Part shown: one piece after another, positions 49,153-58,934 of the stretch | Layout of the letters: each line of letters begins with the position of its first letter | Numbering within the stretch: the first letter of the stretch is position 1 | Assembly: GCA_030446305.1 (NCBI GenBank) | Contig: JASUSA010000008.1 | Location: 1 to 64,000 of the forward strand | Reading direction: 5' to 3' | DNA length: 64,000 bases | Source of the DNA: Clostridiales bacterium | Lineage (GTDB): Bacteria; Bacillota; Clostridia; Peptostreptococcales; Acidaminobacteraceae | Position numbers and translations under genes: made by a program | The notes under the pieces: generated by a model | Seen by the model: the letters and a program-made list of their open reading frames with translations, nothing else | Told to the model about the DNA's origin: nothing | Database searches by the model: none

Positions 49153-49212
49153 CAGTTTTGATGACAGTTTTGATTGCGGTTTTGATTGCGGTTTTGATTG
49201 CGGTTTTGATTG
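49153..49212. repeat. Tandem repeat, 12-bp unit CGGTTTTGATTG, about 5 copies
   Basis: Three identical CGGTTTTGATTG copies preceded by diverged CAGTTTTGATG/CAGTTTTGATTG. Confidence 0.95.
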
Positions 49213-49272
49213 CGCATTTGTGCCACTCGATCTTCCGCAGTACCTTTTCAGCATCTTGAACGGAGGTCCCTA

Positions 49273-50211
49273 ATGACTTTACAACAGTGCCGCTATATCG
49301 TCGCTATTTCAGAACATCAGACCATCAACCGCGCTGCAAAGGCGCTTTTCGTTACGCAGCCAACAATCTCCAAGTCGATCAGCGAACTGGAACTGGAACT
49401 CGGCATCCATATTCTCAACCGAAACAACAAAGGCATTACCTTTACTGAAGCCGGACGCGATGTTCTCTTTTATGCAAGTATGCTGCTGGAGCAGGCTTCA
49501 GCAATGACCGCACATTTTAACGCGAAAAAAGCACCTCATTTGCGCCGGTTCAGCATTACCTCTCAGCATTATACTTTTGCCGTTGAAGCACTCGCCAGTT
49601 TGATCCAGCGATTGGATTCGTCAAAACGCTATGAAATCAATTTTAGAGAAGACAAGAGCACCACGGTCATCTCAGATGTTGCTGAAGGCATCAGCGATCT
49701 CGGCATTATTGCGTTAACAGAGACCAACCGCCTATTTCTTGAACGCACCATGAAACGCAAAGCGCTCACCTTTCATGAACTGGGCAAAACGGTGCAGCAC
49801 GTTTATTTGAATACAGAGCACCCACTCGCAGGAATGCATACGATTACACTCGAAATGCTAAAACCTTATCCACGCTATACTTACAAAAAAGATGATCTTC
49901 CTCAAACATTTACTGAAGAGGGCAATCATCTTAAATATGCTGAAAAAATTATTTACTTAAATGACCGCGCCACGATGGACAAACTGCTAACAGAAACCAA
50001 CGGTTACAATATCGGAACCGGCTGCCTTGCCAGAGATCCTTATCGTTATCGGCTCTGTGTTGTCCCGCTCGTCGACGGCTGCGAAATGACCATCGGCTAT
50101 GTCACGCGTAAAGCTGTTCTGCTGCCAGAAGATTTAACAGACTATGTTCACGCGCTTCAAATTGCAGTCACAGAATCGCTTCCTAGTGCATTTCAGCCGG
50201 GTTCATACTGA
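49273..50211 (+). CDS. LysR-family transcriptional regulator
   Basis: MTLQQCRYIVAISEHQTINRAAKALFVTQPTISKSISELELELGIHILNRNNKGITFTEAG; RBS CGGAGG. Confidence 0.94.
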   Translation: MTLQQCRYIVAISEHQTINRAAKALFVTQPTISKSISELELELGIHILNRNNKGITFTEAGRDVLFYASMLLEQASAMTAHFNAKKAPHLRRFSITSQHYTFAVEALASLIQRLDSSKRYEINFREDKSTTVISDVAEGISDLGIIALTETNRLFLERTMKRKALTFHELGKTVQHVYLNTEHPLAGMHTITLEMLKPYPRYTYKKDDLPQTFTEEGNHLKYAEKIIYLNDRATMDKLLTETNGYNIGTGCLARDPYRYRLCVVPLVDGCEMTIGYVTRKAVLLPEDLTDYVHALQIAVTESLPSAFQPGSY

Positions 50212-50858
50212 TTTAAAAGGTCAAAAAGTGTTTCAGGTGAATCGGCAAAATGTGTACCGCCGGCAGCTTCAAGCGCTGAACGATCTCTAAATCCCCATGT
50301 CACGAGGAAACACGGCAGGCTGGCGCGATTCGCAGTTTCCAAATCCACTTCTGAATCACCAATATAGACAGCGCGTTCCCGATCGGCATCCAGCGCCTGA
50401 ACCGCTAAAAAAACAGCATCGGGATCGGGTTTTTTACGGTATGCTTCCTGCTGACCAATGGCAACATCAATCAGTTCTTCAAAATAAGCTTCGTAAAGCG
50501 GCTTCACCGCTTCTTGATGCTTATTGGTCACAATGGCCATTTTGTAACCCTCTGCTTTTAATCTTTCAAGCAATTCTGAAATGCCGGGATAAAGTGCCGT
50601 CTTGTTTTGACAGTTGCGGTCATAATGAGCTTTGTAAACACCTAAAACCTTTTGAACCGTCATTTCATCTGCGTTGCCGCCAACACTGCGACGAATAAGC
50701 CGTTCAGCACCATTGCCGACAAACGTTCTGATTTCTTCTAGGGTTCGTACGGGAAATCCCTCTGCCGTCAGCGCTGCGTTAACACTGTCTGCCAGATCTT
50801 CAAGTGTGTTGAGCAGCGTGCCGTCAAGGTCAAAGATTACCGTATTGATCCAATTCAT
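50193..50858 (-). CDS. HAD-family hydrolase, phosphoglycolate phosphatase-like
   Basis: VIFDLDGTLLNTLEDLADSVNAAL; MAIVTNKHQEAVKPL; RKKPDPDAV; YIGDSEVDLETA. Confidence 0.93.
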   Translation of the reverse strand: MNWINTVIFDLDGTLLNTLEDLADSVNAALTAEGFPVRTLEEIRTFVGNGAERLIRRSVGGNADEMTVQKVLGVYKAHYDRNCQNKTALYPGISELLERLKAEGYKMAIVTNKHQEAVKPLYEAYFEELIDVAIGQQEAYRKKPDPDAVFLAVQALDADRERAVYIGDSEVDLETANRASLPCFLVTWGFRDRSALEAAGGTHFADSPETLFDLLNQYEPG

Positions 50859-50919
50859 TTTAGTCTCCTCATTTGTAATGAACGCCGACGATCAGGCGTT
50901 GCTTCGTATGCTAATTATA

Positions 50920-51768
50920 CTATTTTATGAAATGCTGAAGTGCCGACAAATGTCGGTTAAAATCATTTTCGCCCTGCTGATAAAGCGCTTTCAGCTTTTC
51001 GACGTTTTTTTCAAGCCGATCTACCTTTACCAGCTCCTCCGGCCTTATAACGTATACAGATCCCTCTGCAGACATGCGGTCTATTAATGCCAGTGTTTCG
51101 TTATAGCGCTCATGGCGCCGCATCATTGCGCTGACCAAATTTGGGTAATGACGGTACTTTGCTTTTATCAAGCTTTGAAAAGCCTGTGGTTTCTTTTGAT
51201 AAGCTGCATCGCGCGTCAATACGACCACGTGTTTTTGATTGCCGTCCCTTATGGATTTTTCAAGCGGGATCGGATCTGCAACACCGCCGTCCAAGAGGCT
51301 TTTGCCTTGGATTTCAACCATCGGTGCGATCATGGGCAGCGATGAAGATGCTTTGAGGATGTCAAACCCTTCTTTAAAATCCTCTTTTTCAAAATATACC
51401 GGCGCACCTGTCTGACAATCCGTTGTCCCAACGATAAAACGGCAGTCTGCCGCATCAAAGGCCTGATAGTCAAAATAAACATGCTGGTTTGGAATTTCAT
51501 CAAAGATAAAATCCATACCAAAATAGGATTTCTCGCGCAGGAGATTTCGAAGGCTCATGTAACGCCAGTCATTGACATAAGCAGTATTCACAATAAAATT
51601 TCTTCCCTTTTGCCCCGCTATATACGATACAGCATTGCACGCGCCGGCTGAAACGCCGATCACATATGGAAACATCATTTGTTGTGCAAGCAAGCCATCC
51701 AATACGCCGCATGTGTAGAGTCCGCGCATACCGCCGCCTTCCAGCACAAGTCCAACATCGCTTCGCAT
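50920..51768 (-). CDS. Patatin-like phospholipase
   Basis: LVLEGGGMRGLYTCGVLDGLL; GVSAGACNAVSYIAGQ (GxSxG); DGGVADPIPLEKSI. Confidence 0.94.
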   Translation of the reverse strand: MRSDVGLVLEGGGMRGLYTCGVLDGLLAQQMMFPYVIGVSAGACNAVSYIAGQKGRNFIVNTAYVNDWRYMSLRNLLREKSYFGMDFIFDEIPNQHVYFDYQAFDAADCRFIVGTTDCQTGAPVYFEKEDFKEGFDILKASSSLPMIAPMVEIQGKSLLDGGVADPIPLEKSIRDGNQKHVVVLTRDAAYQKKPQAFQSLIKAKYRHYPNLVSAMMRRHERYNETLALIDRMSAEGSVYVIRPEELVKVDRLEKNVEKLKALYQQGENDFNRHLSALQHFIK

Positions 51769-51859
51769 GATGTCACCTCCCAGATGTAAATGCATCTTCT
51801 GATTAAAAAATCAATGCGATTGTTGATAAGCATTACTGCTTAAAGATTAGTCTATTGTA

Positions 51860-52912
51860 TCATTTCTCTGTTAAAGTGCCAATAATTTCAGGTTCTGCAA
51901 ACAATGCCGTCGCGCCGCCGGTATGCAGAAACACCACATTTGAACCCGGTTCAATCTTGCCGCTCTCCACATAGTCAATCAAACCCGAGAGCGCCTTGCC
52001 TGAATAAACCGGATCTGTCAAAATACCCTCTGCACGGGCCAATCGACGAATGGCTTCATTGCCTTTTTCACTTGGTTTTTCATAACCTGGCGCGTAATAA
52101 TGATCGTCGACAAAAATGGCTTCTTCCGGTACGGTGTGATCTATGCCAATGTGTTCAAGTGCCATTGTGGCAAGCGAAGCCACTGTTTTGCAGTAGTCAT
52201 CATTTTTGACGCCAACGGCAATGCCGATAATTTTAGTTTCTTCACCTAGATAGTGATTGGCCGCACTGAGCCCCGCCAGCGTCCCTCCCGTTCCTGATGC
52301 TAAAAAGATATAATCAATGTTTTGTCCCATGGCACGCATCTGCTGCTGCATTTCCAAATAACCGCCGACATAAGCGCTGCTGCCAACCGGCGTTGCGCCC
52401 CCTGTTGGGATCACATAGGCTTTTCGGCCATCCGCTTCAAGTGCCGCTATCTTTTCATCTGCCGCTGCGCGAGATCGTTCAACCCCAATTGACATATCCT
52501 CTCCATTGGAAGGTTCTATGTGAAGTTCCGCACCAAAGATTTTATCCAGCAGTAAATTGGCACGCATCTCAGGCGATTCACTTTCAACGAGATCAACTAA
52601 GTATAAAATGGGATTCAGACCGCAGATACGCGCTGCTGTCGCCGTTTGCATAGCATGGTTGGACTGCGTTGCGCCAAAGGTAATCACCGTGTCACAGCCC
52701 TTCATCACTGCGTCGCCCATTAAATATTCAAGTTTACGAATTTTATTGCCGCCAAATGTATTGGCGCCTGTAAAATCGTCGCGTTTTATATAAATGTTAA
52801 CGCCGAGTACGTTCGATAATTTTTCCAGCTTATACAGCGGCGTTGGGAAAAAGCCAAGCGGTTGATGAGGCTGCGCTGTTAGTTTTTGATAAAGCAATTC
52901 GTTTTTCTTCAT
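51860..52912 (-). CDS. D-cysteine desulfhydrase / ACC deaminase family PLP enzyme
   Basis: LGFFPTPLYKLEKLSNVLGVNIYIKRDDFTGANTFGGNKIRKLEYL; TFGATQSNHAMQTA; ASGTGGTLAGLS. Confidence 0.93.
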   Translation of the reverse strand: MKKNELLYQKLTAQPHQPLGFFPTPLYKLEKLSNVLGVNIYIKRDDFTGANTFGGNKIRKLEYLMGDAVMKGCDTVITFGATQSNHAMQTATAARICGLNPILYLVDLVESESPEMRANLLLDKIFGAELHIEPSNGEDMSIGVERSRAAADEKIAALEADGRKAYVIPTGGATPVGSSAYVGGYLEMQQQMRAMGQNIDYIFLASGTGGTLAGLSAANHYLGEETKIIGIAVGVKNDDYCKTVASLATMALEHIGIDHTVPEEAIFVDDHYYAPGYEKPSEKGNEAIRRLARAEGILTDPVYSGKALSGLIDYVESGKIEPGSNVVFLHTGGATALFAEPEIIGTLTEK

Positions 52913-53109
52913 ATCTTCCTCCATTAGTTCTACAGCAGTGCTTTGCCACTTCCCGAAACTGCTGTATGATCATGTCACATGCTGCCACGCATTGCATGTG
53001 TGCTTAAATTATATCGCTTTAAGGGTTCACCTTCAATGCAAAGTACGATACTATATTAAACATAAATAGGTTTCGACAGCCATCGCATGGCTATCATTAA
53101 GGAGGTCCT

Positions 53110-54114
53110 ATGAAAGTGCTCATCATTGGCAACGAAGATCGTTATCGCCGGTATATGCCGCATGCAGACTATCTTAACGCATTCGACATCGTTTATCAGC
53201 CCCGTGATGCCTCATTGTCTGATCTGTTAGCAGCGGGCAGCGATGCAGATGCCATTGCCGTTGATCCTACGGTTCAACTTCCCAGCGGTCTCATCAATCA
53301 CATGCCAAATTTAAAAATTATCCAGTCAGAAGGCGTCGGTTATAATGGCATCGACATCGAAACTGCCAGAAAACGCGGTATATACGTCTGTAATCAGAAA
53401 GGCGCAAATGCCGCTGCCGTTGCAGAGCAAACGATTCTGCTCATGCTCGCACTACTCAGGCAATTCGTCCTTGGCGATCGTACGGTTCGAAACGGCGGAC
53501 AGCTCGCGATGAAAGAACGCCTCATGATTGAAGGAATCCGCGAGATGGCAGACTGTCGTGTTGGATACATCGGTTTTGGCGATATTGCCAAAGCTGCTGC
53601 CGAGCGATTAACCCCCTTTGGCTGCCAGCAGTTTTACTATACGCCAACACGCAAAACGGCAGCGGTCGAAGCGCAATATGCCATCGCGTATCTATCCCAG
53701 CATGAACTGGTTTCAACATGTGACTTTATTGTCATTCTCTGCCCGCTTAACGATACGACTCGAAATATGGTAAATGCTTCTTTCTTAAACAATATGAAGT
53801 CAGATGCTTTTCTCATTAACACAGCAAGAGGCGAAATTGTAAACAACCAAGCGCTCTACGATGCTATTCTCTCTGGAACCATTGCAGGCGCGGGACTGGA
53901 TACAATTTCACCAATTCCCGTTCCCAAAGACCATATCCTCTTTCAGCTGCCGGCGCCATATGCAGACAGACTCATCGTCTCCCCACATATCGGTGGTGTT
54001 ACCATGCGCTTTTTCAAAGGCGCGCATCAGCGAAACTGGCTCAATATTTACAAGGCGCTAACAGGCGAACTACCCGACAACATTGTAAATGGTCTATCGT
54101 CTGTACAATCTTAA
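53110..54114 (+). CDS. D-isomer-specific 2-hydroxyacid dehydrogenase
   Basis: VGYIGFGDIAKAAAERLTPFGC; INTARGEIVNNQALYDAI; SPHIGGVT; RBS TAAGGAGG. Confidence 0.93.
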   Translation: MKVLIIGNEDRYRRYMPHADYLNAFDIVYQPRDASLSDLLAAGSDADAIAVDPTVQLPSGLINHMPNLKIIQSEGVGYNGIDIETARKRGIYVCNQKGANAAAVAEQTILLMLALLRQFVLGDRTVRNGGQLAMKERLMIEGIREMADCRVGYIGFGDIAKAAAERLTPFGCQQFYYTPTRKTAAVEAQYAIAYLSQHELVSTCDFIVILCPLNDTTRNMVNASFLNNMKSDAFLINTARGEIVNNQALYDAILSGTIAGAGLDTISPIPVPKDHILFQLPAPYADRLIVSPHIGGVTMRFFKGAHQRNWLNIYKALTGELPDNIVNGLSSVQS

Positions 54115-54153
54115 ATTGCCAATTGCGTCAATCGTCTTCCTTTGGCAATTTAA

Positions 54154-54228
54154 CAAAAAAACCGCTGCAGGGTCGCTACTGTGAAAACGAGAACACTTAA
54201 ACATTTTCACACCCTGACAGCGGTTTTT
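54154..54228. terminator. Long bipartite bidirectional terminator hairpin
   Basis: AAAAAACCGCTG..GGGT..GTGAAAA.....TTTTCAC.CCCTGaCAGCGGTTTTT. Confidence 0.82.
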
Positions 54229-54239
54229 AAATGAGGAAA

Positions 54240-54434
54240 TTACATATCGCCTGTTGTTTTGCCCTGACGGCCAGCACTGCGCCAGCCTCTACCCATGCCG
54301 TTGCCTTTGCCTCTGCCGCCGCATCGTCTGCCGCGCCCAAATCCACTTTGATTATTTTCGCCATTGCAGTTGCCCATCGCCTTTCCGGTCATTGGGCCTT
54401 CGCCATTTGGTCCTGTTCCATCTCTTCTTGGCAT
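54240..54434 (-). CDS. DUF5320 small Gly/Arg/Asn-rich protein
   Basis: MPRRDGTGPNGEGPMTGKAMGNCNGENNQSGFGRGRRCGGRGKGNGMGRGWRS: the MPrrDGTGPnGxGPmTGrgxG signature; RBS GGAGGTGATG. Confidence 0.9.
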   Translation of the reverse strand: MPRRDGTGPNGEGPMTGKAMGNCNGENNQSGFGRGRRCGGRGKGNGMGRGWRSAGRQGKTTGDM

Positions 54435-54547
54435 ATCATCACCTCCGTTTCGGTCATATGCTCTAAACAAATTGTATGATACTTTTGGGCATATGTCAAT
54501 AACTTTTTTTTAAATCTTCTTGTATCTATTTCAAGACTATGTTACTC

Positions 54548-54575
54548 TATTATTAGACCACGTGGTCTAATAATA
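54548..54575. promoter_or_regulatory. Perfect 28-nt palindrome, candidate operator for the downstream TetR protein
   Basis: TATTATTAGACCAC|GTGGTCTAATAATA, upstream of the membrane-protein/TetR gene pair. Confidence 0.8.
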
Positions 54576-54620
54576 ATAATAATAATAATTAAGAAGAAGA
54601 ATAAGAAGAAAGAGGTTCCC

Positions 54621-55193
54621 ATGCTCAAAAAAAATAAATATACCCTTATTTTCACACTGCTCTCTATTGCATTTATCGTGCTTATGGCAACATCCAGCAC
54701 GCTGTTTTCATGGGCATTTGCTCGACATCACAATGTGCTCAGCTGGTATATTAGGCCGCTTTTCATGTTGCCTTTTTGCTTCTTTGCCTATCGAAGAAAC
54801 GGCGCCGGTATTGCGGCAACTGTCTTTTTACTGCTCACCAGCATGTTCTGGTTTCCAAAGCCAGAATCAACGTCAGAAACAGTTGCCGCTTTTCTAACCA
54901 TGGAGCAGCAGTATTTGACCTCCAACTGGACACTTGTAAAAATTGCAGTCAGTATGATGGTGCCCATTACAATGTCGGCACTCGCCTATGCATTTTGGCA
55001 GCGCAGTCTTAAAACCGGCCTTTTCATCGTTGTGCTGATTGCCTTCCTAAAAATTATATGGAGCATTATAGAAGGCGGGAGCTCAGGCTTATCAATACTT
55101 GTACCGGCATTGCTCGGTCTGGCAGTCTGTATTGTCGCAATTATCTTTTTCATTCGCTATCAACAACATAAAAAAGACAAAACCTTCTATTAA
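54621..55193 (+). CDS. Hypothetical integral membrane protein
   Basis: 190 aa with 5-6 hydrophobic helices; RBS AAAGAGGTT; followed by tetR. Confidence 0.8.
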   Translation: MLKKNKYTLIFTLLSIAFIVLMATSSTLFSWAFARHHNVLSWYIRPLFMLPFCFFAYRRNGAGIAATVFLLLTSMFWFPKPESTSETVAAFLTMEQQYLTSNWTLVKIAVSMMVPITMSALAYAFWQRSLKTGLFIVVLIAFLKIIWSIIEGGSSGLSILVPALLGLAVCIVAIIFFIRYQQHKKDKTFY

Positions 55194-55262
55194 CGCTCAC
55201 AGCTTAAAGCGTTTCCCGTTATAACCGCCTTCAAAAAACCAACAAAAAAACAGGAGCAATTA

Positions 55263-55874
55263 ATGACAGAAAAAACATTTACAAAACGCGAACAGCTTAT
55301 GGCAGCAGCACTTTCAGAATTTTCCACAACGGATTTTGAAAGCGCCTCCCTCAATCAAATTATCAAGGCGTCCGGCATCAGCAAAGGCGTCTTCTACTAT
55401 CATTTTGAAAATAAGGAAGCACTCTATCTCGCACTGCTCGATGAAGCCAATCACCAAAAATGGGCCTTTATCAATGATCAAACCGCCAACAATGCACCTG
55501 CATATGAATCGCTGGACATCTTTGACCGATTTCTTTATCAGGCACAGTTGGGGATCGCTTTTGCCGGCGAACATCCGCAGCACCATCTGCTTTCTATGCA
55601 ACTGACAAAAGAAAAGGGCAATCCCATTTATGAACGCGCCATTCGTCATATAGGATCTGATGGCAATGCAGCACTCTCAAAGCTGATTGACGATGCAATT
55701 GCCCGCGGCGAACTGCGTCCTGATTTTGACAAACCGTTTTTTCATCGGTTGATTACCCATTTATTTCAAAATTTTTATGCTATTTTTGATGTAGACCATA
55801 CGAACCAAGTACAGTCGCAATTGGAACACTATGTTGATTTTATGCGCAATGGTTTGTCTTCACGCTCATCGTGA
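55263..55874 (+). CDS. TetR/AcrR-family transcriptional regulator
   Basis: REQLMAAALSEFSTTDFESASLNQIIKASGISKGVFYYHFENKEALYLALLDE. Confidence 0.93.
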   Translation: MTEKTFTKREQLMAAALSEFSTTDFESASLNQIIKASGISKGVFYYHFENKEALYLALLDEANHQKWAFINDQTANNAPAYESLDIFDRFLYQAQLGIAFAGEHPQHHLLSMQLTKEKGNPIYERAIRHIGSDGNAALSKLIDDAIARGELRPDFDKPFFHRLITHLFQNFYAIFDVDHTNQVQSQLEHYVDFMRNGLSSRSS

Positions 55875-58600
55875 GCCGTTGAAAACAATGTATCGAGGGG
55901 CACTGGCTTAGACATATAAAAACCTTGGTAAAGATCCGCCTCTGTCCCCTTGACAAATCGATACTGCATCTCTGTCTCAACACCTTCTACCACAATGCGA
56001 ATGCCAATTTCCCGCCCCATGCGAATAATGGCTTTAATGATCTTGCCGTCATCTGCGTCCGGATAATCCTTAATAAACAATCTGTCAATTTTGAGCTCAT
56101 CGGCATTGATTTCTTTTAAATAGGCCAATGATGAGTAGCCGGATCCAAAATCGTCAATTGCGATCTGAATCCCTGCCAGATGCAGTTGTTCAATAACCAT
56201 GTTGGCAACGGCAATATTATCCATCAATGTCGTCTCAATGATTTCAAAGCAAAATTGATAATCCGTCAGCGAAGCATTTCGAATCATCTCGATTAGCGAC
56301 ATAATAACGGCACTGTTGGTAAATTCAATACTGGACAAATTAATAGAAACCCTCAAAGGCTTCCCGTCAGGCCGCCTTGGATGAAGGTGAACCAAGTCGT
56401 CAATTACTTTCTCAAGCACGCGCTTTCCAAGTCTCAGAATTTCCTTCGTGTCTTCTAGAAGCGGTATAAACTTACTCGGCGAAACAGTGCCGAGTTCAGC
56501 ACTCTGCCATCTGACTAGCGCTTCAACACCCTCGATTTCATTTGTTTCAAAATCCACCTGCGGCTGATAGAGAACATAATACTCATCTTCTTCAAATGCG
56601 TGTATCAGCGCCTTGCGAATACTCATGTCTTCTTTTATATAATGATAAATCTGATCCGTATAGACGAGGTAGTTGCTGCGTTTTAGCTTAAGCAGCGCTT
56701 CCAGTGCAATCAGTGAATTACCCACGATGGTACTGCCACTTGCGAAATCATCACTTCTGCATGCGACACCTGCATTAAATTTAACACTGAAACTGCCGAG
56801 ATTCATATCAAAAAGTGCTTTTCTCAATAGCTGTTCCATCCGCTGAATGATCTCTGTAATATGTTCTTCTGTATCCTTCTCTGAATCCCCAATTTCCGAA
56901 GCCAAAACCATGAGGTTCGAGTGCGGTATGACAAATGTATTTTCCGGCATCATGGTGTTGAGTATCGTACTGCTCTTCCTGACAAAATTACCTTGAATCG
57001 ATTGGTTGGCTTCAAGCATTGCACCCAATCGGTCTTTTACCTGCAAAGCAACGACCATGTATTTTGAACTGTTCTGAAACCGTTCATCAAGATACCTTCC
57101 CACGTGTTCAATTTCATCATCCGAAATAAATGAACTCGTAATGTCTTTATTCGCTGATGACATCTGCAAGTTTGAATTCAACTTTGGATTGGCATAAATG
57201 CCAATGTAATACCGAATTTCATTATGGCGGTTTCGCACGGCCTTTATCAGCAAGTGCTTTCGAATCATGTGTCCGCGTTTTGTGCGATTCCATACATTGC
57301 CATCCCATAAATCCGTCTGTGCATCTTTTGATAGTGCAATCCGATTGTCACTGAAAAACGATTGGATGGGTTTTCCAAGAATTTCATCTGATTTAAAACC
57401 AAAAATTTCTTCAAAGATATTGTTGCAATATTGAATGGTTAGCTTTTCATCTAAAATAACAATCCCGTCGTGAGAGTTATTGGAAATATAGGCCGATACC
57501 AGCAGCATCATATTTTGCTGCGTTTTCGTACTAAATAAAAGGACCAGACTAAACGCAATGATAAAAACCAAGAGATCCAGTATCACGAGTACACTGTAAA
57601 AATGATTTAAAAACAGGTTTTCATGGTCAAGCGCCTTGTTAATATCAAGCGCCGTCAGTAAATACCACGCATTTTCAGGAAAATCAAAAACATATTGCGT
57701 TTCTTTAAAAATAGGCAATTCTTCATACATATACAGAACATTATCTTCTTTCCATGTAATCGGTTCATCCACGGATGCCCTTTTGTGCGCTTCAATTGAA
57801 GACAAGATGGATTCAACGCTAAAGCCAAGCGTCGTTTGGTACAAATCACTCATGCGCTCTAAATTCTCACCCATGAATGACCAGTAATTATTAGCGTCTG
57901 CTAACCCAATATCAAATTGTTCCAAATTGAGCTCTTTGTACTTGCTGATAATAGAGAAAAATCGATCTCCATCAAAATTAAGTACCAAAATACCCGCTTC
58001 GTTGCCAAAGCCATCATAAACTTTTCTTGCAAATCTTATCGTCGGTTCATAAGGAACGACAATAACCCCATTTTCAATATTGAGATCAAAATCCGAAATG
58101 TACATCTCGCCCGCTGTTAAATCCAGCGCACTTTGATAGTAATAGCGATCAGATTTATTTTGGAGATCTTTCGGCACAACGCGTTCAACCACTTGGTCTG
58201 CTTTCCTGCGATTAACGCGCACGAGTTCATTGCCATCCATGTCGAGAATTCGTATCTGCGACAACCCTTTACGACCACCGGCGTATCGGTAAAACATGTT
58301 CTCGAGTTCATCGCGCGATTCTTTTGAGCGATCCGTATCCAGATAGTTCATCATGGAATACGACGTTTTTAGTAATCCCATATCATCATAAACCGTTTGA
58401 AAGCTCTCCTTCATAAAAAGCTCGCTGACTTTCAGCGCCGTATTTTGCTGATGATTGTATTTGGCCATCGTCTCACGGTATATAACACTGTGAATGTACA
58501 CAATAGCCGCATTAGCGGCAAATGTCACCACAAGTGCAATCACCAGTGTCATCCATTTTGAGCGCTGCGAAAGCCTGTTTGATTTGTAAAAATTCTTCAT
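55829..58600 (-). CDS. Membrane sensor phosphodiesterase: Cache-like + PAS + degenerate GGDEF + EAL
   Basis: N- and central TM; PAS VILDEKLTIQYCNNIFEEIFGFKSDEILGKPI; EAL VEALVRWQ, DDFGSGYSSLAYLKEINADELKIDRLFIKD; GGDEF signature absent. Confidence 0.92.
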   Translation of the reverse strand: MKNFYKSNRLSQRSKWMTLVIALVVTFAANAAIVYIHSVIYRETMAKYNHQQNTALKVSELFMKESFQTVYDDMGLLKTSYSMMNYLDTDRSKESRDELENMFYRYAGGRKGLSQIRILDMDGNELVRVNRRKADQVVERVVPKDLQNKSDRYYYQSALDLTAGEMYISDFDLNIENGVIVVPYEPTIRFARKVYDGFGNEAGILVLNFDGDRFFSIISKYKELNLEQFDIGLADANNYWSFMGENLERMSDLYQTTLGFSVESILSSIEAHKRASVDEPITWKEDNVLYMYEELPIFKETQYVFDFPENAWYLLTALDINKALDHENLFLNHFYSVLVILDLLVFIIAFSLVLLFSTKTQQNMMLLVSAYISNNSHDGIVILDEKLTIQYCNNIFEEIFGFKSDEILGKPIQSFFSDNRIALSKDAQTDLWDGNVWNRTKRGHMIRKHLLIKAVRNRHNEIRYYIGIYANPKLNSNLQMSSANKDITSSFISDDEIEHVGRYLDERFQNSSKYMVVALQVKDRLGAMLEANQSIQGNFVRKSSTILNTMMPENTFVIPHSNLMVLASEIGDSEKDTEEHITEIIQRMEQLLRKALFDMNLGSFSVKFNAGVACRSDDFASGSTIVGNSLIALEALLKLKRSNYLVYTDQIYHYIKEDMSIRKALIHAFEEDEYYVLYQPQVDFETNEIEGVEALVRWQSAELGTVSPSKFIPLLEDTKEILRLGKRVLEKVIDDLVHLHPRRPDGKPLRVSINLSSIEFTNSAVIMSLIEMIRNASLTDYQFCFEIIETTLMDNIAVANMVIEQLHLAGIQIAIDDFGSGYSSLAYLKEINADELKIDRLFIKDYPDADDGKIIKAIIRMGREIGIRIVVEGVETEMQYRFVKGTEADLYQGFYMSKPVPLDTLFSTAHDEREDKPLRIKST

Positions 58601-58798
58601 AAATTGCCTTTCTCAATATGTATTCGCCCCGGCACAGCCGCCATATCCATCAATGTAAAATGCCCCATTCCTTTAGAACACATGATGTCGTTGACGCTAA
58701 TTGCCTCTTTTTGTTTATATACCTTTTTGGCTGATTCTAAGCAGATTTCTTTCAAATCTCATGAGCCAAAAATCGAAGATTAAAGGCAAAGCTTTCAT

Positions 58799-58841
58799 AA
58801 AAAAGCGCTCGCCGATCAATGATAGGCAAGCACTTTTTTTA
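58799..58841. terminator. Bidirectional terminator hairpin
   Basis: AAAAAAGcGCTcGCC...AGGCaAGCaCTTTTTTT. Confidence 0.82.
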
Positions 58842-58934
58842 AGTGATTATTGGTGATGATGAGTGATACGAGTAATCTCCAGCCGCTACCAGCAATTATC
58901 ATCGGTCACTGTTTTCAGCTAATGTTAAATACCT

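Noticed and set aside
55829-58600. Active diguanylate cyclase domain in the EAL protein
   Set aside because: The region before EAL has a GGDEF-like position but no GG(D/E)EF signature; only EAL motifs look intact.
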